A DNA stretch of 9,236 nucleotides, taken from positions 1-9,236 of the forward strand of contig DAAI01000008.1 of NCBI GenBank assembly GCA_001701105.1, written 5' to 3'. Shown piece after piece: positions 1-6,360 of this stretch. This stretch comes from Bacteroidales bacterium GP1. GTDB lineage: Bacteria; Bacteroidota; Bacteroidia; Bacteroidales; Muribaculaceae. The number at the start of each line of letters is the position of its first letter. Within the stretch, counting starts at the first letter, position 1. The notes below the pieces were generated by a model, which did not search any database, was not told the DNA's origin, and was given only the letters and a program-made list of their open reading frames with translations. Both the position numbers and the translations under genes were made by a program.

Positions 1-760
1 ATAAAAGGCTCCGACATCCCGGAGGAAGACCGCCGGTGGCTATAACCACGGCGTGAGCGGCGAAACGCTCGAACTTGCCTGTGACGAGGTTTTTAGCGAT
101 GATGCCGCGAGCGCGTTCCACTCCGTCCTTATCCTTGATAAGCACGAGGTCGTGCATCTCGTAGCGGTTGTAGCTCTTCACCTTGCCGGCCTGAATCTGG
201 CGGTTGAGGCTTGAGTATGCGCCGAGAAGGAGCTGCTGGCCGGTCTGACCTTTGGCATAGAAAGTACGGCTTACCTGCGCGCCACCGAATGAGCGGTTGG
301 CCAGAAGGCCGCCGTATTCGCGGGCGAAGGGCACGCCCTGAGCCACGCATTGGTCGATAATATTATTTGATACCTCGGCAAGACGGTAGACATTGGCCTC
401 GCGGGCGCGGTAGTCACCACCCTTTACCGTATCGTAGAAGAGGCGATATACTGAGTCGCCGTCGTTCTGATAATTCTTGGCTGCGTTAATACCGCCCTGT
501 GCGGCGATAGAATGTGCTCGGCGTGGGCTATCCTGAATGCAGAAGTTGAGCACGTTGAAACCCAGTTCAGCCAGTGTGGAGGCTGCGGATGCTCCGGCGA
601 GTCCGGTGCCCACGACGATGATGTCGAGTTTACGTTTGTTGGCCGGATTCACCAGTTTCTGATGCGCCTTATAGTTGGTCCATTTCTCAGCGACAGGACC
701 CTCCGGAATCTTTGAATCAACCGGATTCATCACTCTTATATTTTCTTTCATGTTTTCCAT
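1..760 (-). CDS. sdhA: Fumarate reductase/succinate dehydrogenase flavoprotein subunit, 5' part (253 codons)
   Basis: This is the FAD-containing catalytic subunit, which interconverts fumarate and succinate on the cytoplasmic face of the membrane as part of the SdhCAB/FrdCAB complex. The reading frame runs open from the ATG at 760 to the left edge. Seen: the FAD Rossmann motif GTGLAGASAA (about residues 51-60), and RAHSIAAQGGIN (81-92), whose His83 fits the covalent FAD-attachment histidine of the family. Also seen are FGGAQVSRTFYAKGQTG (158-174) and the VVIATGG strand-turn (238-244). Full-length members have roughly 600-660 residues, so well over half is missing. The start is 3 nt after the sdhC stop, so the two are co-transcribed and probably translationally coupled. 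ATGs at 751 and 730 are alternative starts, and no strong Shine-Dalgarno site decides between them. Codons after residue 244 stop matching the family (see findings). The symbol could equally be frdA, since sequence does not set the direction of the reaction. Confidence 0.95.
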   Translation of the reverse strand, partial: MENMKENIRVMNPVDSKIPEGPVAEKWTNYKAHQKLVNPANKRKLDIIVVGTGLAGASAASTLAELGFNVLNFCIQDSPRRAHSIAAQGGINAAKNYQNDGDSVYRLFYDTVKGGDYRAREANVYRLAEVSNNIIDQCVAQGVPFAREYGGLLANRSFGGAQVSRTFYAKGQTGQQLLLGAYSSLNRQIQAGKVKSYNRYEMHDLVLIKDKDGVERARGIIAKNLVTGKFERFAAHAVVIATGGLPPGCRSLL

Positions 761-763
761 CGC

Positions 764-1789
764 TTAGTAGGGTTGGCCCATTGCGGGCATCGTGTTGGCG
801 GGTTTATTATCGGCTGCCTCGAGGTAGTCGAATAGTTTAACGGCGTTGTTAAGGATCTTGACGCGCTGTTCGAGTTCATCCTTTTGCTTTGCCATGTCGG
901 GGTTCGACTTGATGTATTCCTGAGCCTCGGGCGATGAGAGCTGGTCGAGCTGCTGCTGGAATTGGCTGTCCATCTGGCGCAGACCTTGCGAAACATTGTC
1001 GTAAGAGCTCATCTTGATCTGGAATGAGAGTTGGGCTGCGTCCGGGCCGAAATCCTTCTCAATCATGGGCACGATCATGTCCTTATACTGGTCGCGGAGG
1101 GTTTCGTTGGTGAGGAAGTATTTCTCGTGAGCTTTAACGGTGAATACGATAGCCTGGGCCACGAAAAGAAGGATCACGATGGATACCCACCACTGGCCGA
1201 TGCATTTCAGGCGGGGCATCCAGCTTGTGTTGTTCCAACCCACAGACTGGAACATCGACCAGAAGCCATGGGTCATATGGAACCAGAGGGCGATGAAGCC
1301 GATGATGTAGACGATGATTGTCCAAGGGAGCTCAAAAGCCTGCTGGAGGAAGAGCGTGCCGGCGGCAGGGGGGAATTCCATGTCGATTCCGCGGATTTCC
1401 TGAAGCTGCATTTTTGCCCAGAATTGGATGAGGTGGATCACGAGGAATGCCACGACCACGATTCCGAGGACGAACATATTCTGCGACGACCATTCCACGC
1501 TTTTTGGACGGTGGGAGATGGAGTAACCCTGTCCGCCACGAGCCTTACGGTTCTGGAGGGTGAGGATCACGGCGTAGATGATGTGAAGGATCACTAATAC
1601 CGCCAGGCCCATGGAAGCGATCAAGGCATACCAGTTGGCGCCCAGAAACTCGCATATCGAGTTATAGGCAGCCGGCCAGCATATCGCCACCGTGTTCATC
1701 AGGCAGTGAAAGGTCAGGAAGAGGACGAGGCATGCGCCCGTGAGGGCCATCACGAACTTACGTCCTACAGATGAACTTGATAACCACAT
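764..1789 (-). CDS. sdhC: Succinate dehydrogenase/fumarate reductase cytochrome b subunit with C-terminal extension
   Basis: This membrane anchor of the complex carries heme b and exchanges electrons with menaquinone. The 341-residue product has five predicted membrane helices (about 12-36, 54-77, 103-125, 153-177, 200-219), as in the single-subunit di-heme b558 type. Candidate heme ligands are His28, His69, His119 and His171 (or His174 in FHMTHGFW). Glu47 before helix 2 may be a quinone-site residue. Charges follow the positive-inside rule: R10/K11, the 81-97 loop and R193/K195 lie inside, which places the C-terminus in the periplasm. Homologues as I recall them end shortly after helix 5 (about 230 residues). 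Here a polar, Gln/Asp/Lys-rich, largely helical tail (about 222-341) follows, with a coiled-coil-like stretch near 298-325. The ATG at 1789 gives the expected N-terminus (MWL...GRK). It is the first gene of the operon with sdhA; an sdhB would be expected beyond the left edge. Confidence 0.95.
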   Translation of the reverse strand: MWLSSSSVGRKFVMALTGACLVLFLTFHCLMNTVAICWPAAYNSICEFLGANWYALIASMGLAVLVILHIIYAVILTLQNRKARGGQGYSISHRPKSVEWSSQNMFVLGIVVVAFLVIHLIQFWAKMQLQEIRGIDMEFPPAAGTLFLQQAFELPWTIIVYIIGFIALWFHMTHGFWSMFQSVGWNNTSWMPRLKCIGQWWVSIVILLFVAQAIVFTVKAHEKYFLTNETLRDQYKDMIVPMIEKDFGPDAAQLSFQIKMSSYDNVSQGLRQMDSQFQQQLDQLSSPEAQEYIKSNPDMAKQKDELEQRVKILNNAVKLFDYLEAADNKPANTMPAMGQPY

Positions 1790-1874
1790 AGATGTTCTGA
1801 TTAATTATTGTTTGTTATTTATAGTCTTGAATCAGCTCCGGCCTCTTGGCAGGGCGCGGATGTGTGGAATTGCG

Positions 1875-1882
1875 CAAAGTTA
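1875..1882 (-). promoter_or_regulatory. Probable sdhC promoter, -7 box TAACTTTG
   Basis: Read on the minus strand this is an exact match to the Bacteroidota -7 consensus TAnnTTTG, lying in an A/T-rich gap upstream of sdhC. Transcription would begin around 1868-1871 and give a leader of about 80 nt. No TTTG sits at the normal 19-21 bp distance; the region there is T-rich, and the nearest TTTG (1895-1898) is only 12 bp away. The rest of the 1790-1929 gap shows only the A/T-rich leader. Confidence 0.6.
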
Positions 1883-1929
1883 ATCAACTTTCCGCAAATA
1901 AAAAAATATTGGCGTCAATTCATATTATT

Positions 1930-1968
1930 AAAAAAGGAACGGGAACTAAGCTCTCCTTACCCTTCGTT
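1930..1968 (-). terminator. Possible intrinsic terminator after the first lipoprotein gene
   Basis: On the minus strand, just past the stop at 1974, an imperfect hairpin pairs GGGTAAG-side bases (1956-1962) with CTTA (1947-1950) and CCC (1941-1943), with a small bulge. It is followed by six T (1930-1935) and further A/T-rich sequence. The stem is weak and bulged, so this is a moderate call. It would separate the lipoprotein transcript from the sdhC promoter. Confidence 0.4.
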
Positions 1969-1973
1969 ATGCT

Positions 1974-2483
1974 TTATTGGCCGCCGACAGTCACCATATT
2001 GGGCACGCGTCGCGACATCACGACGTTCAGGCGTTCCATCAGAGCCTTGCCCCGGCTTATTTCGGCATCCGTAAGAGGGCTCCTGCTGTTGATTATCTCA
2101 AGACGCCGGGCTGAATACGAAGCGTTGTTCACGGGATCGCGCAGTTCATTGAGCGAGGCTTTGCGACTGTCGAGATCTTCGACCCGAATCACCATGCTCT
2201 CCATAAAATCGAGTTCCGCTTTGGCTGAGCCGTCGCCTATCACGCGCTGCAGCTCTTCGGCGGGGACGCCGAGTTCGTGGGGAGCGTCGGGCATTTCCGT
2301 TTTAGCGGTGGTGGCTTTCCTTGTCTCCCGAGTGTGGTTCTCGGCGGGCGTAACCCGGGTGCTGATAGCCTTGGCTTTTGATTCCTTTTTCTCTGTGGCG
2401 CCGGCGTCGTGATGGCCGCAAGCCGACATCATCATTATCATAGCAAATGCCACAGCTCCTTTTAATATTCTCATCCTTATCAT
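1974..2483 (-). CDS. Small putative lipoprotein, paralogue A, function unknown
   Basis: I do not recognise the family. The 169-residue product starts with a basic n-region (MIRMRILK), a hydrophobic stretch and the lipobox MSAC, so signal peptidase II should cleave before Cys22 and leave an outer-membrane or periplasmic lipoprotein. A low-complexity, charged and Thr/Ala/Lys-rich linker (about 25-70) precedes a helical-looking core (about 73-158) containing RVIGDGSAKAELD (80-92). This core aligns without gaps to the neighbouring lipoprotein at 2687-3178, with 43 of 84 positions identical by hand count. A second ATG at 2474 is possible but the longer start gives the better signal peptide. It has its own promoter (-7 box at 2545-2552) and a possible terminator, so it is probably monocistronic. 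Its gene pair lies head-to-head with two secreted proteases. Confidence 0.85.
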   Translation of the reverse strand: MIRMRILKGAVAFAMIMMMSACGHHDAGATEKKESKAKAISTRVTPAENHTRETRKATTAKTEMPDAPHELGVPAEELQRVIGDGSAKAELDFMESMVIRVEDLDSRKASLNELRDPVNNASYSARRLEIINSRSPLTDAEISRGKALMERLNVVMSRRVPNMVTVGGQ

Positions 2484-2542
2484 GTTTCGATAAATTATGT
2501 AGGCCCGGGGTTGGCTGAATCATATACCTGCCCGGATACGCC

Positions 2543-2586
2543 TGCAAAATTACGAAAAAATCCCGATTAATGAAATTGAAAAAATC
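2543..2586. repeat. Duplicated 44-bp promoter element, copy 1
   Basis: This matches 3211-3254 in the same orientation with a single mismatch (2578 G versus 3246 A), and similarity stops abruptly on both sides. It contains the -7 box of the lipoprotein gene and about 35 bp of upstream sequence, including an AATC-CC-GATT interrupted palindrome and two A-tracts. Both copies sit at the same place relative to a paralogous lipoprotein gene. Confidence 0.9.
2545..2552 (-). promoter_or_regulatory. Promoter of lipoprotein A, -7 box TAATTTTG
   Basis: This is an exact TAnnTTTG match on the minus strand followed by CA. Transcription would start near 2541, leaving a leader of about 58 nt before the ATG at 2483. 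There is no clean TTTG at -33; the position is held by T-rich sequence inside the duplicated 44-bp element, which suggests help from an activator. Confidence 0.65.
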
Positions 2587-2637
2587 GTGAATCCTTCAGG
2601 AATAAGAGCCGTCCAAAAAATCGAGGATTCGAGTTAT

Positions 2638-2676
2638 AAAAAAATAGTCCCGGCGACATGGCGACGCTCTCCGGGA
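2638..2676 (-). terminator. Intrinsic terminator after lipoprotein B
   Basis: On the minus strand, 10 nt after the stop at 2687, TCCCGG (2671-2676) pairs with CCGGGA (2648-2653) around a 17-nt loop, followed after ACTA by seven T (2644 down to 2638). It is correctly placed and oriented to end the lipoprotein B transcript upstream of the lipoprotein A promoter. Confidence 0.6.
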
Positions 2677-2686
2677 GGCTAATATT

Positions 2687-3178
2687 TCATTGGGTTGGTT
2701 TTTTCATATATTTGCCCATCACGGCGTTAAGACGTCTCATTAGCTCCCTGCACTCATTGATGTCATTATCGCTTAATGGGGCTTTCTCGTTGATGGTATT
2801 GAGCCTTATAGCGGAGTAAGAAGCCTGGTTAGCCACTTCAAAAATCTTGGCTGTTGTAGCTTTTGTCTCGTTAAGAGCTTCTAATTGCGCTATCGTGTTT
2901 CGGAGATAATCGAGTTCTGCCTTTGCGGAGCCGTCGCCGATCACCCGGTTAAGTTCCTCCTCCGGGACGGTTATAGGCTTAATGGTGAGCTGGCTTTCCT
3001 GCTCATTCTGGGAAGATAGGGTATGAGGAGTGGATTTGTCGGCAGAAGGAGTCTGGACAGATGGGATAGTATCCCCGGTGCGTGTCTCTTCCGGAATTGC
3101 CTTTGACTCGACCGACGGATTCTTCGTTTCGCTTTTGCATGAGCTCGCGGTGAGCAAGCCGGTCACCACAAGTGACAT
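2687..3178 (-). CDS. Small putative lipoprotein, paralogue B, function unknown; signal peptide probably truncated by a frameshift
   Basis: The 163-residue frame has a hydrophobic start and lipobox-like ASSC (Cys14), then a Ser/Thr/Pro/Glu-rich disordered linker (about 18-68) and the same core as paralogue A (about 71-157, with RVIGDGSAKAELD at 78-90). As read, MSLVVTG lacks the positive n-region of a lipoprotein signal. Just upstream an ATG at 3195 is followed by an A6 run. One more A would join them in frame and give MKKIFLMSLVV...ASSC, a textbook signal. As it stands that ATG encodes only MKKYF and stops in TAATG, overlapping the start used here. The true start is therefore probably 3195 (sequencing error or slippage), unless translation restarts at 3178. 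The gene has its own promoter and terminator. The family is unknown to me. Confidence 0.8.
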   Translation of the reverse strand: MSLVVTGLLTASSCKSETKNPSVESKAIPEETRTGDTIPSVQTPSADKSTPHTLSSQNEQESQLTIKPITVPEEELNRVIGDGSAKAELDYLRNTIAQLEALNETKATTAKIFEVANQASYSAIRLNTINEKAPLSDNDINECRELMRRLNAVMGKYMKKPTQ

Positions 3179-3210
3179 TAGAAATATTTTTTCATGACTG
3201 AATAATAATA

Positions 3211-3254
3211 TGCAAAATTACGAAAAAATCCCGATTAATGAAATTAAAAAAATC
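3211..3254. repeat. Duplicated 44-bp promoter element, copy 2
   Basis: This is the second copy of the element at 2543-2586 (43 of 44 bases equal, 668 bp apart). It lies in the divergent gap between lipoprotein B and the first protease, and its upstream end is only about 20 bp from the -33 box of the protease promoter. Confidence 0.9.
3213..3220 (-). promoter_or_regulatory. Promoter of lipoprotein B, -7 box TAATTTTG
   Basis: The box is identical to that of lipoprotein A, inside the duplicated element. The predicted start of transcription (about 3209) leaves only about 14 nt before the ATG at 3195, or about 31 nt before the one at 3178. Confidence 0.65.
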
Positions 3255-3273
3255 ATAAGATTTTTCTTTAATA

Positions 3274-3304
3274 TTTGTAGTTTAGAAAATTATTTGTATA
3301 TTTG
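3274..3304 (+). promoter_or_regulatory. Promoter of the first M6 protease, TTTG-N19-TATATTTG
   Basis: TTTG at 3274-3277 and TATATTTG at 3297-3304 are separated by 19 bp, a full match to the Bacteroidota sigma-ABfr type promoter. The expected transcript start is about 3308, giving a leader of about 70 nt. The promoter is divergent from that of lipoprotein B. Confidence 0.85.
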
Positions 3305-3306
3305 CA

Positions 3307-3345
3307 CATTCAGGGAATTGTCCGGTGAGGCTGAATGCCCCGGAC
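3307..3345 (+). other. Leader RNA structure, possible H-type pseudoknot
   Basis: CATTCAG (3307-3313) is complementary to CTGAATG (3331-3337), and GTCCGG (3320-3325) to CCGGAC (3340-3345). The arms interleave in the order 1-2-1'-2', so they either form a pseudoknot or compete. The first arm overlaps the predicted transcript start, so stem 1 may be incomplete in the RNA. Confidence 0.4.
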
Positions 3346-3382
3346 TAAAAAGTATAAGAAGTTTATTAAGCTGACTACATGA
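3335..3382 (+). CDS. Short upstream ORF (15 aa, basic) overlapping the protease start
   Basis: The frame MPRTKKYKKFIKLTT ends in a TGA that overlaps the protease start codon as ATGA. Six of 15 residues are Lys or Arg. Its ATG lies in the 3' arm of the leader hairpin (3331-3337). It may be a leader peptide that couples translation to the protease, but a frame this short can arise by chance and no homologue is known to me. Confidence 0.3.
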   Translation: MPRTKKYKKFIKLTT

Positions 3383-6222
3383 AACAAAAACTATTACCAA
3401 TCGGGATCATCGCCCTCGCAATGGCAGGCGCGCTCAGAATGGGAGCCGTGCCGGCGAAGCCGGGAGTGATTATGGTCCAGAACGCCGATGGCACGGAACT
3501 GAGTGCCCGCCTTGTGGGAGATGAGTTCCATCACCAGTATTTCTCGACCGACGGCTATCCGCTGACAATGGTCGACGGCAATCTTTACTATTGCAACTTT
3601 ACCGAGCAAGGCGACCTGGTGCCATCAGGCATCCGCGCCGTGGAAGTGGAGAAAAGAGATGCCGACGCCAAACAGTATCTTTCCACAGTGAGCCTCGAAG
3701 GCCTTGAGAAGAGAATCGAGAAGAATGCCGCAAAAAGCGTGCGCCGGGAGATGGTGTCGCAGATGGCTTCCTCAAGAAATAATGTGCGGGCTCAGGCCGG
3801 CGGCAACGATGGCCCTCCCTATCCGAGAGGCTACGGTCTGTTCCCCGACGAGCGTTTCCCGGCTTACGGCAAGCAGAAGGCTATCGTGATTCTCGTGGAG
3901 TATCAGGATATAAAATTCACGCTCTCGAATCCACACGATTACTTCAGCAGGATGCTTAATGAAGCGGGCTTCAATGATTATGGCGGCACGGGATGTGCCA
4001 ACGAATATTTCAAATTGAATTCCGAAAACAATTTCGATTGCCAGTTTGATGTGTTCGGCCCGATCACCCTTGCCAACAACCGCGTATATTATGGCGGCAA
4101 TGATTACAGTGGCAACGACCAGCGTCCGGGCCACATGGTGAAAGAGGCTTGCGATGCCCTTGACCCGGAGGTGGATTTCACGGAATACGATCGTGACGGC
4201 GACGGCGTAGTCGACAATATATTTGTATTCTATGCCGGAATGGGCGAGGCCTCCGGAGGTCCCGCAGAATCCGTATGGCCTCATTCATGGAATATGAGTT
4301 CGGCCGGCTTCCCCAATCTCTTTTATGATGGAGTAAGAGTCTATACATATGGTTGCTCCAACGAATGGGAAAGAAACAATCGTCCTGATGGCGTCGGCAC
4401 GTTCATCCACGAGTTCAGCCATGTGATGGGTCTTCCCGACCTTTATGCCACGCGCTATACCGGCGCATTCACCCCCGGCTCATGGAGCGCGATGGATTAT
4501 GGCCCATATAATAATGACGGCATGACTCCCCCGCTTTACAGTGCATTCGAGCGCTATGCCCTCGGTTGGATGAAGCCCCGTGAAATCGACCGCGCAGTCA
4601 ACGCTACGCTCCCCCCGATTATCCAGAATGTAGCGGGCGTGATCCGCACTACCGACGAGAAGGAATTCTTCCTCGTGGAGAATCGCCAGCAGACAGGCTG
4701 GGATAAATATATACCGGGTCACGGAATGCTCGTATGGCATGTGCAATATGATGACTACACATGGAATCGCAATGAAGTGAACAATACTCCGAGCCATCAA
4801 TATGTCGACATCGAAGAAGCCGATGGCACGCAATCCGAAGGCTCGCGTGACGGCGATTCCTTCCCTGGCGCTAAAAATGTGACCTCCTTCACATCCACGA
4901 CCAATCCGGCCATGAAGATGTGGAACGGCACTGCTATCGATTATCCTATCACCGATATTGCTGAGAATGGCTCGATGATCACGTTCAAGGTCCTCGGCGG
5001 TGGCCAGGGTATCCCGGCTCCGGAGACACGCCCGGCAGCCAATGTTACCCCGGAAGGCTTCACGGCTCGCTGGACAAAGAAATCGGGCGTGGATCATCTT
5101 CTTTCAGTGTTCTATCTCTCGAACACCAACGCCCGCACATATCTCGAAGGGTTCCAGCTCTTCAACGCCGGCCAGGTATCGGAATACGACGTGACCGGAG
5201 TTGAGCCCGGCTCGACTATCTATTACACCGTTACTACAACCGACGGCTGGGAGGTATCAGCAGAATCAGCTCCTGTGAAAGTTGAAATTCCCGACCTTTC
5301 CATCGAGCATTGCACTCCTCAGCTCGTGGGCATCAGCGATGTTAAGTCTGATGGATTCAAGGCAGAGTGGAAACCTGTGAACGATGCTACGGCTTATCTG
5401 CTTTCCGTCTATACCAAGACTCCGGGACAGACCGATTCCGAGGGCACGGATTTCACCGACGGAATTCAGGAATCATTACCCGACGGCTGGCTCTCAACAA
5501 GCTCCAATTCCTATGGTATGTCGGGATATTGTGGCGAGGCAGTGCCATCGTTGCGTATGGGTAAGAGTGCCGACAAGCTCGAGACGGCTGAATATCCCGA
5601 AGGCGTAAAAGAGTTCTCGTTCTGGTGCCGTGGCAACAGCACGGGCGAGGCCGATGAATTGCGCGTCTATGGGCTGGTTGACGATGCGTGGAAACGTGTA
5701 TATGCCCAGAATGTATCTCGCACTGCCCAAACTGTAGTAGTCTCCGACTTCCCGGAAGGCACGCGGAAAGTACGCCTTGAATTCCTTAAATCCGGTTCCA
5801 ACGGCTCTCTTGCTGTTGACGATGTAAAGGTGACATATTATAAGACTTCCAGCCCGGTATACGTTAGCGGATATAAGGACAAGAACGTCGGTAATGTGCT
5901 CACATCTGAAATCAGCAGCCTCAACCCTCAGACCCGTTATTACTTCAAACTGCGTGCCACGGACGGCTCGAAATATTCCAAGTATTCCGTTGAAAAGGGT
6001 GTTGTGACCCAAGAGGCTTCGGGCATTTCAGCCGTAAGTGTCGAAACGGTAGGAATCGCAGTGAATGGCCGCACAATAGAATGTGCAGGTGAGGAAATCA
6101 ACGTCTTCGATTGCTCCGGACGCCATATAGCCAATGGATTCGGCTCCGTTGAATTACCTTCGGAAGGTCTTTATATCATAAAGGCCGGTTATAAGAAAGC
6201 TGTGAAAGTGATTGTGAAATAA
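3379..6222 (+). CDS. Secreted M6-family zinc metalloprotease with fn3/jelly-roll modules and T9SS-like tail (paralogue 1)
   Basis: This complete 947-residue protein is a likely extracellular endopeptidase of the immune-inhibitor-A type (M6). Order seen: a signal peptide (about 1-26); an N-terminal propeptide-like region with LVGDEFHHQYFSTDGYPL (45-62); and the catalytic domain from GGNDGPPYP (141) to about 540. The catalytic domain has a Ca-binding-like DRDGDGVVDN (271-280), the zinc motif HEFSHVMGLPD (His344, Glu345, His348, Asp354) and a Met-turn candidate at Met372 (WSAMDYG). Next come an fn3-like domain (about 545-636) and a second fn3 (starts about 645, resumes about 827-880). The second is interrupted by a beta-sandwich insert (about 690-820) with SFWCRG and LAVDDVKVTY. 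The tail (about 884-947: INVFDCSGR, GLYIIKAG, KAVKVIVK) resembles the type A sorting domain of type IX secretion. The ATG at 3379 gives the signal peptide. Its own promoter and terminator make it monocistronic. The substrate is unknown. Confidence 0.93.
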   Translation: MKQKLLPIGIIALAMAGALRMGAVPAKPGVIMVQNADGTELSARLVGDEFHHQYFSTDGYPLTMVDGNLYYCNFTEQGDLVPSGIRAVEVEKRDADAKQYLSTVSLEGLEKRIEKNAAKSVRREMVSQMASSRNNVRAQAGGNDGPPYPRGYGLFPDERFPAYGKQKAIVILVEYQDIKFTLSNPHDYFSRMLNEAGFNDYGGTGCANEYFKLNSENNFDCQFDVFGPITLANNRVYYGGNDYSGNDQRPGHMVKEACDALDPEVDFTEYDRDGDGVVDNIFVFYAGMGEASGGPAESVWPHSWNMSSAGFPNLFYDGVRVYTYGCSNEWERNNRPDGVGTFIHEFSHVMGLPDLYATRYTGAFTPGSWSAMDYGPYNNDGMTPPLYSAFERYALGWMKPREIDRAVNATLPPIIQNVAGVIRTTDEKEFFLVENRQQTGWDKYIPGHGMLVWHVQYDDYTWNRNEVNNTPSHQYVDIEEADGTQSEGSRDGDSFPGAKNVTSFTSTTNPAMKMWNGTAIDYPITDIAENGSMITFKVLGGGQGIPAPETRPAANVTPEGFTARWTKKSGVDHLLSVFYLSNTNARTYLEGFQLFNAGQVSEYDVTGVEPGSTIYYTVTTTDGWEVSAESAPVKVEIPDLSIEHCTPQLVGISDVKSDGFKAEWKPVNDATAYLLSVYTKTPGQTDSEGTDFTDGIQESLPDGWLSTSSNSYGMSGYCGEAVPSLRMGKSADKLETAEYPEGVKEFSFWCRGNSTGEADELRVYGLVDDAWKRVYAQNVSRTAQTVVVSDFPEGTRKVRLEFLKSGSNGSLAVDDVKVTYYKTSSPVYVSGYKDKNVGNVLTSEISSLNPQTRYYFKLRATDGSKYSKYSVEKGVVTQEASGISAVSVETVGIAVNGRTIECAGEEINVFDCSGRHIANGFGSVELPSEGLYIIKAGYKKAVKVIVK

Positions 6223-6247
6223 AATAGCTTTTGTTCTCATGATAATT

Positions 6248-6278
6248 ATGCGTCGTCCGTGAGGACGGCGCATTTTTT
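6248..6278 (+). terminator. Strong intrinsic terminator after the first protease
   Basis: ATGCGTCGTCC (6248-6258) pairs with GGACGGCGCAT (6263-6273) in an 11-bp stem with one G-U pair and a GTGA loop, then six T (6273-6278). It lies 25 nt after the stop codon. It ends the first protease transcript, so the second protease depends on its own promoter. Confidence 0.92.
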
Positions 6279-6318
6279 CAGTCTATGCGGAAATCCCCGG
6301 GAGAATCGCGCTGACTTT

Positions 6319-6349
6319 ATGTGAATAATATGTGAAGATATGTGAAGAT
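6319..6349. repeat. Three tandem 10-11 bp repeats (ATGTGAAGAT type) upstream of the second protease promoter
   Basis: Units at 6319-6329 (ATGTGAATAAT), 6330-6339 and 6340-6349 (both ATGTGAAGAT) recur with one helical turn of spacing and end 11 bp before the -33 box at 6361. The position fits an activator binding array. No similar array is seen before the first protease promoter. Confidence 0.6.
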
Positions 6350-6360
6350 AATTTTTGGGA

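Noticed and set aside
1031..1597. Open frame of 188 codons on the plus strand inside sdhC
   Set aside because: It is antisense to a well-supported membrane protein gene; its His/Asp/Glu-rich composition is what the complement of hydrophobic codons gives. No promoter or homology seen.
1895..1898. TTTG as -33 box of sdhC
   Set aside because: Only 12 bp from the -7 box; the usual spacing is about 19-21 bp.
1846..2412. Plus-strand frame of 188 codons across the first lipoprotein gene
   Set aside because: It is the complement of the lipoprotein coding sequence and its terminator; Ser/Arg-rich translation, no start signals.
2651..2666. Short direct repeat GGCGAC/GGCGAC after lipoprotein B as the beginning of a CRISPR or repeat array
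   Set aside because: Only two very short units, lying inside the terminator hairpin loop.
4789..4817. 29-nt identity between the two proteases (7938-7966) as a recombination or gene-conversion tract
   Set aside because: Surrounding codons differ mostly at third positions while the protein is conserved, so purifying selection on an active-domain segment explains it.
3772..5097. Long minus-strand frames inside the first protease (also 5494-6012, and 7404-7889 in the second)
   Set aside because: Shadows of codon use in the proteases; they appear at matching places in both paralogues because the sense sequence is shared.
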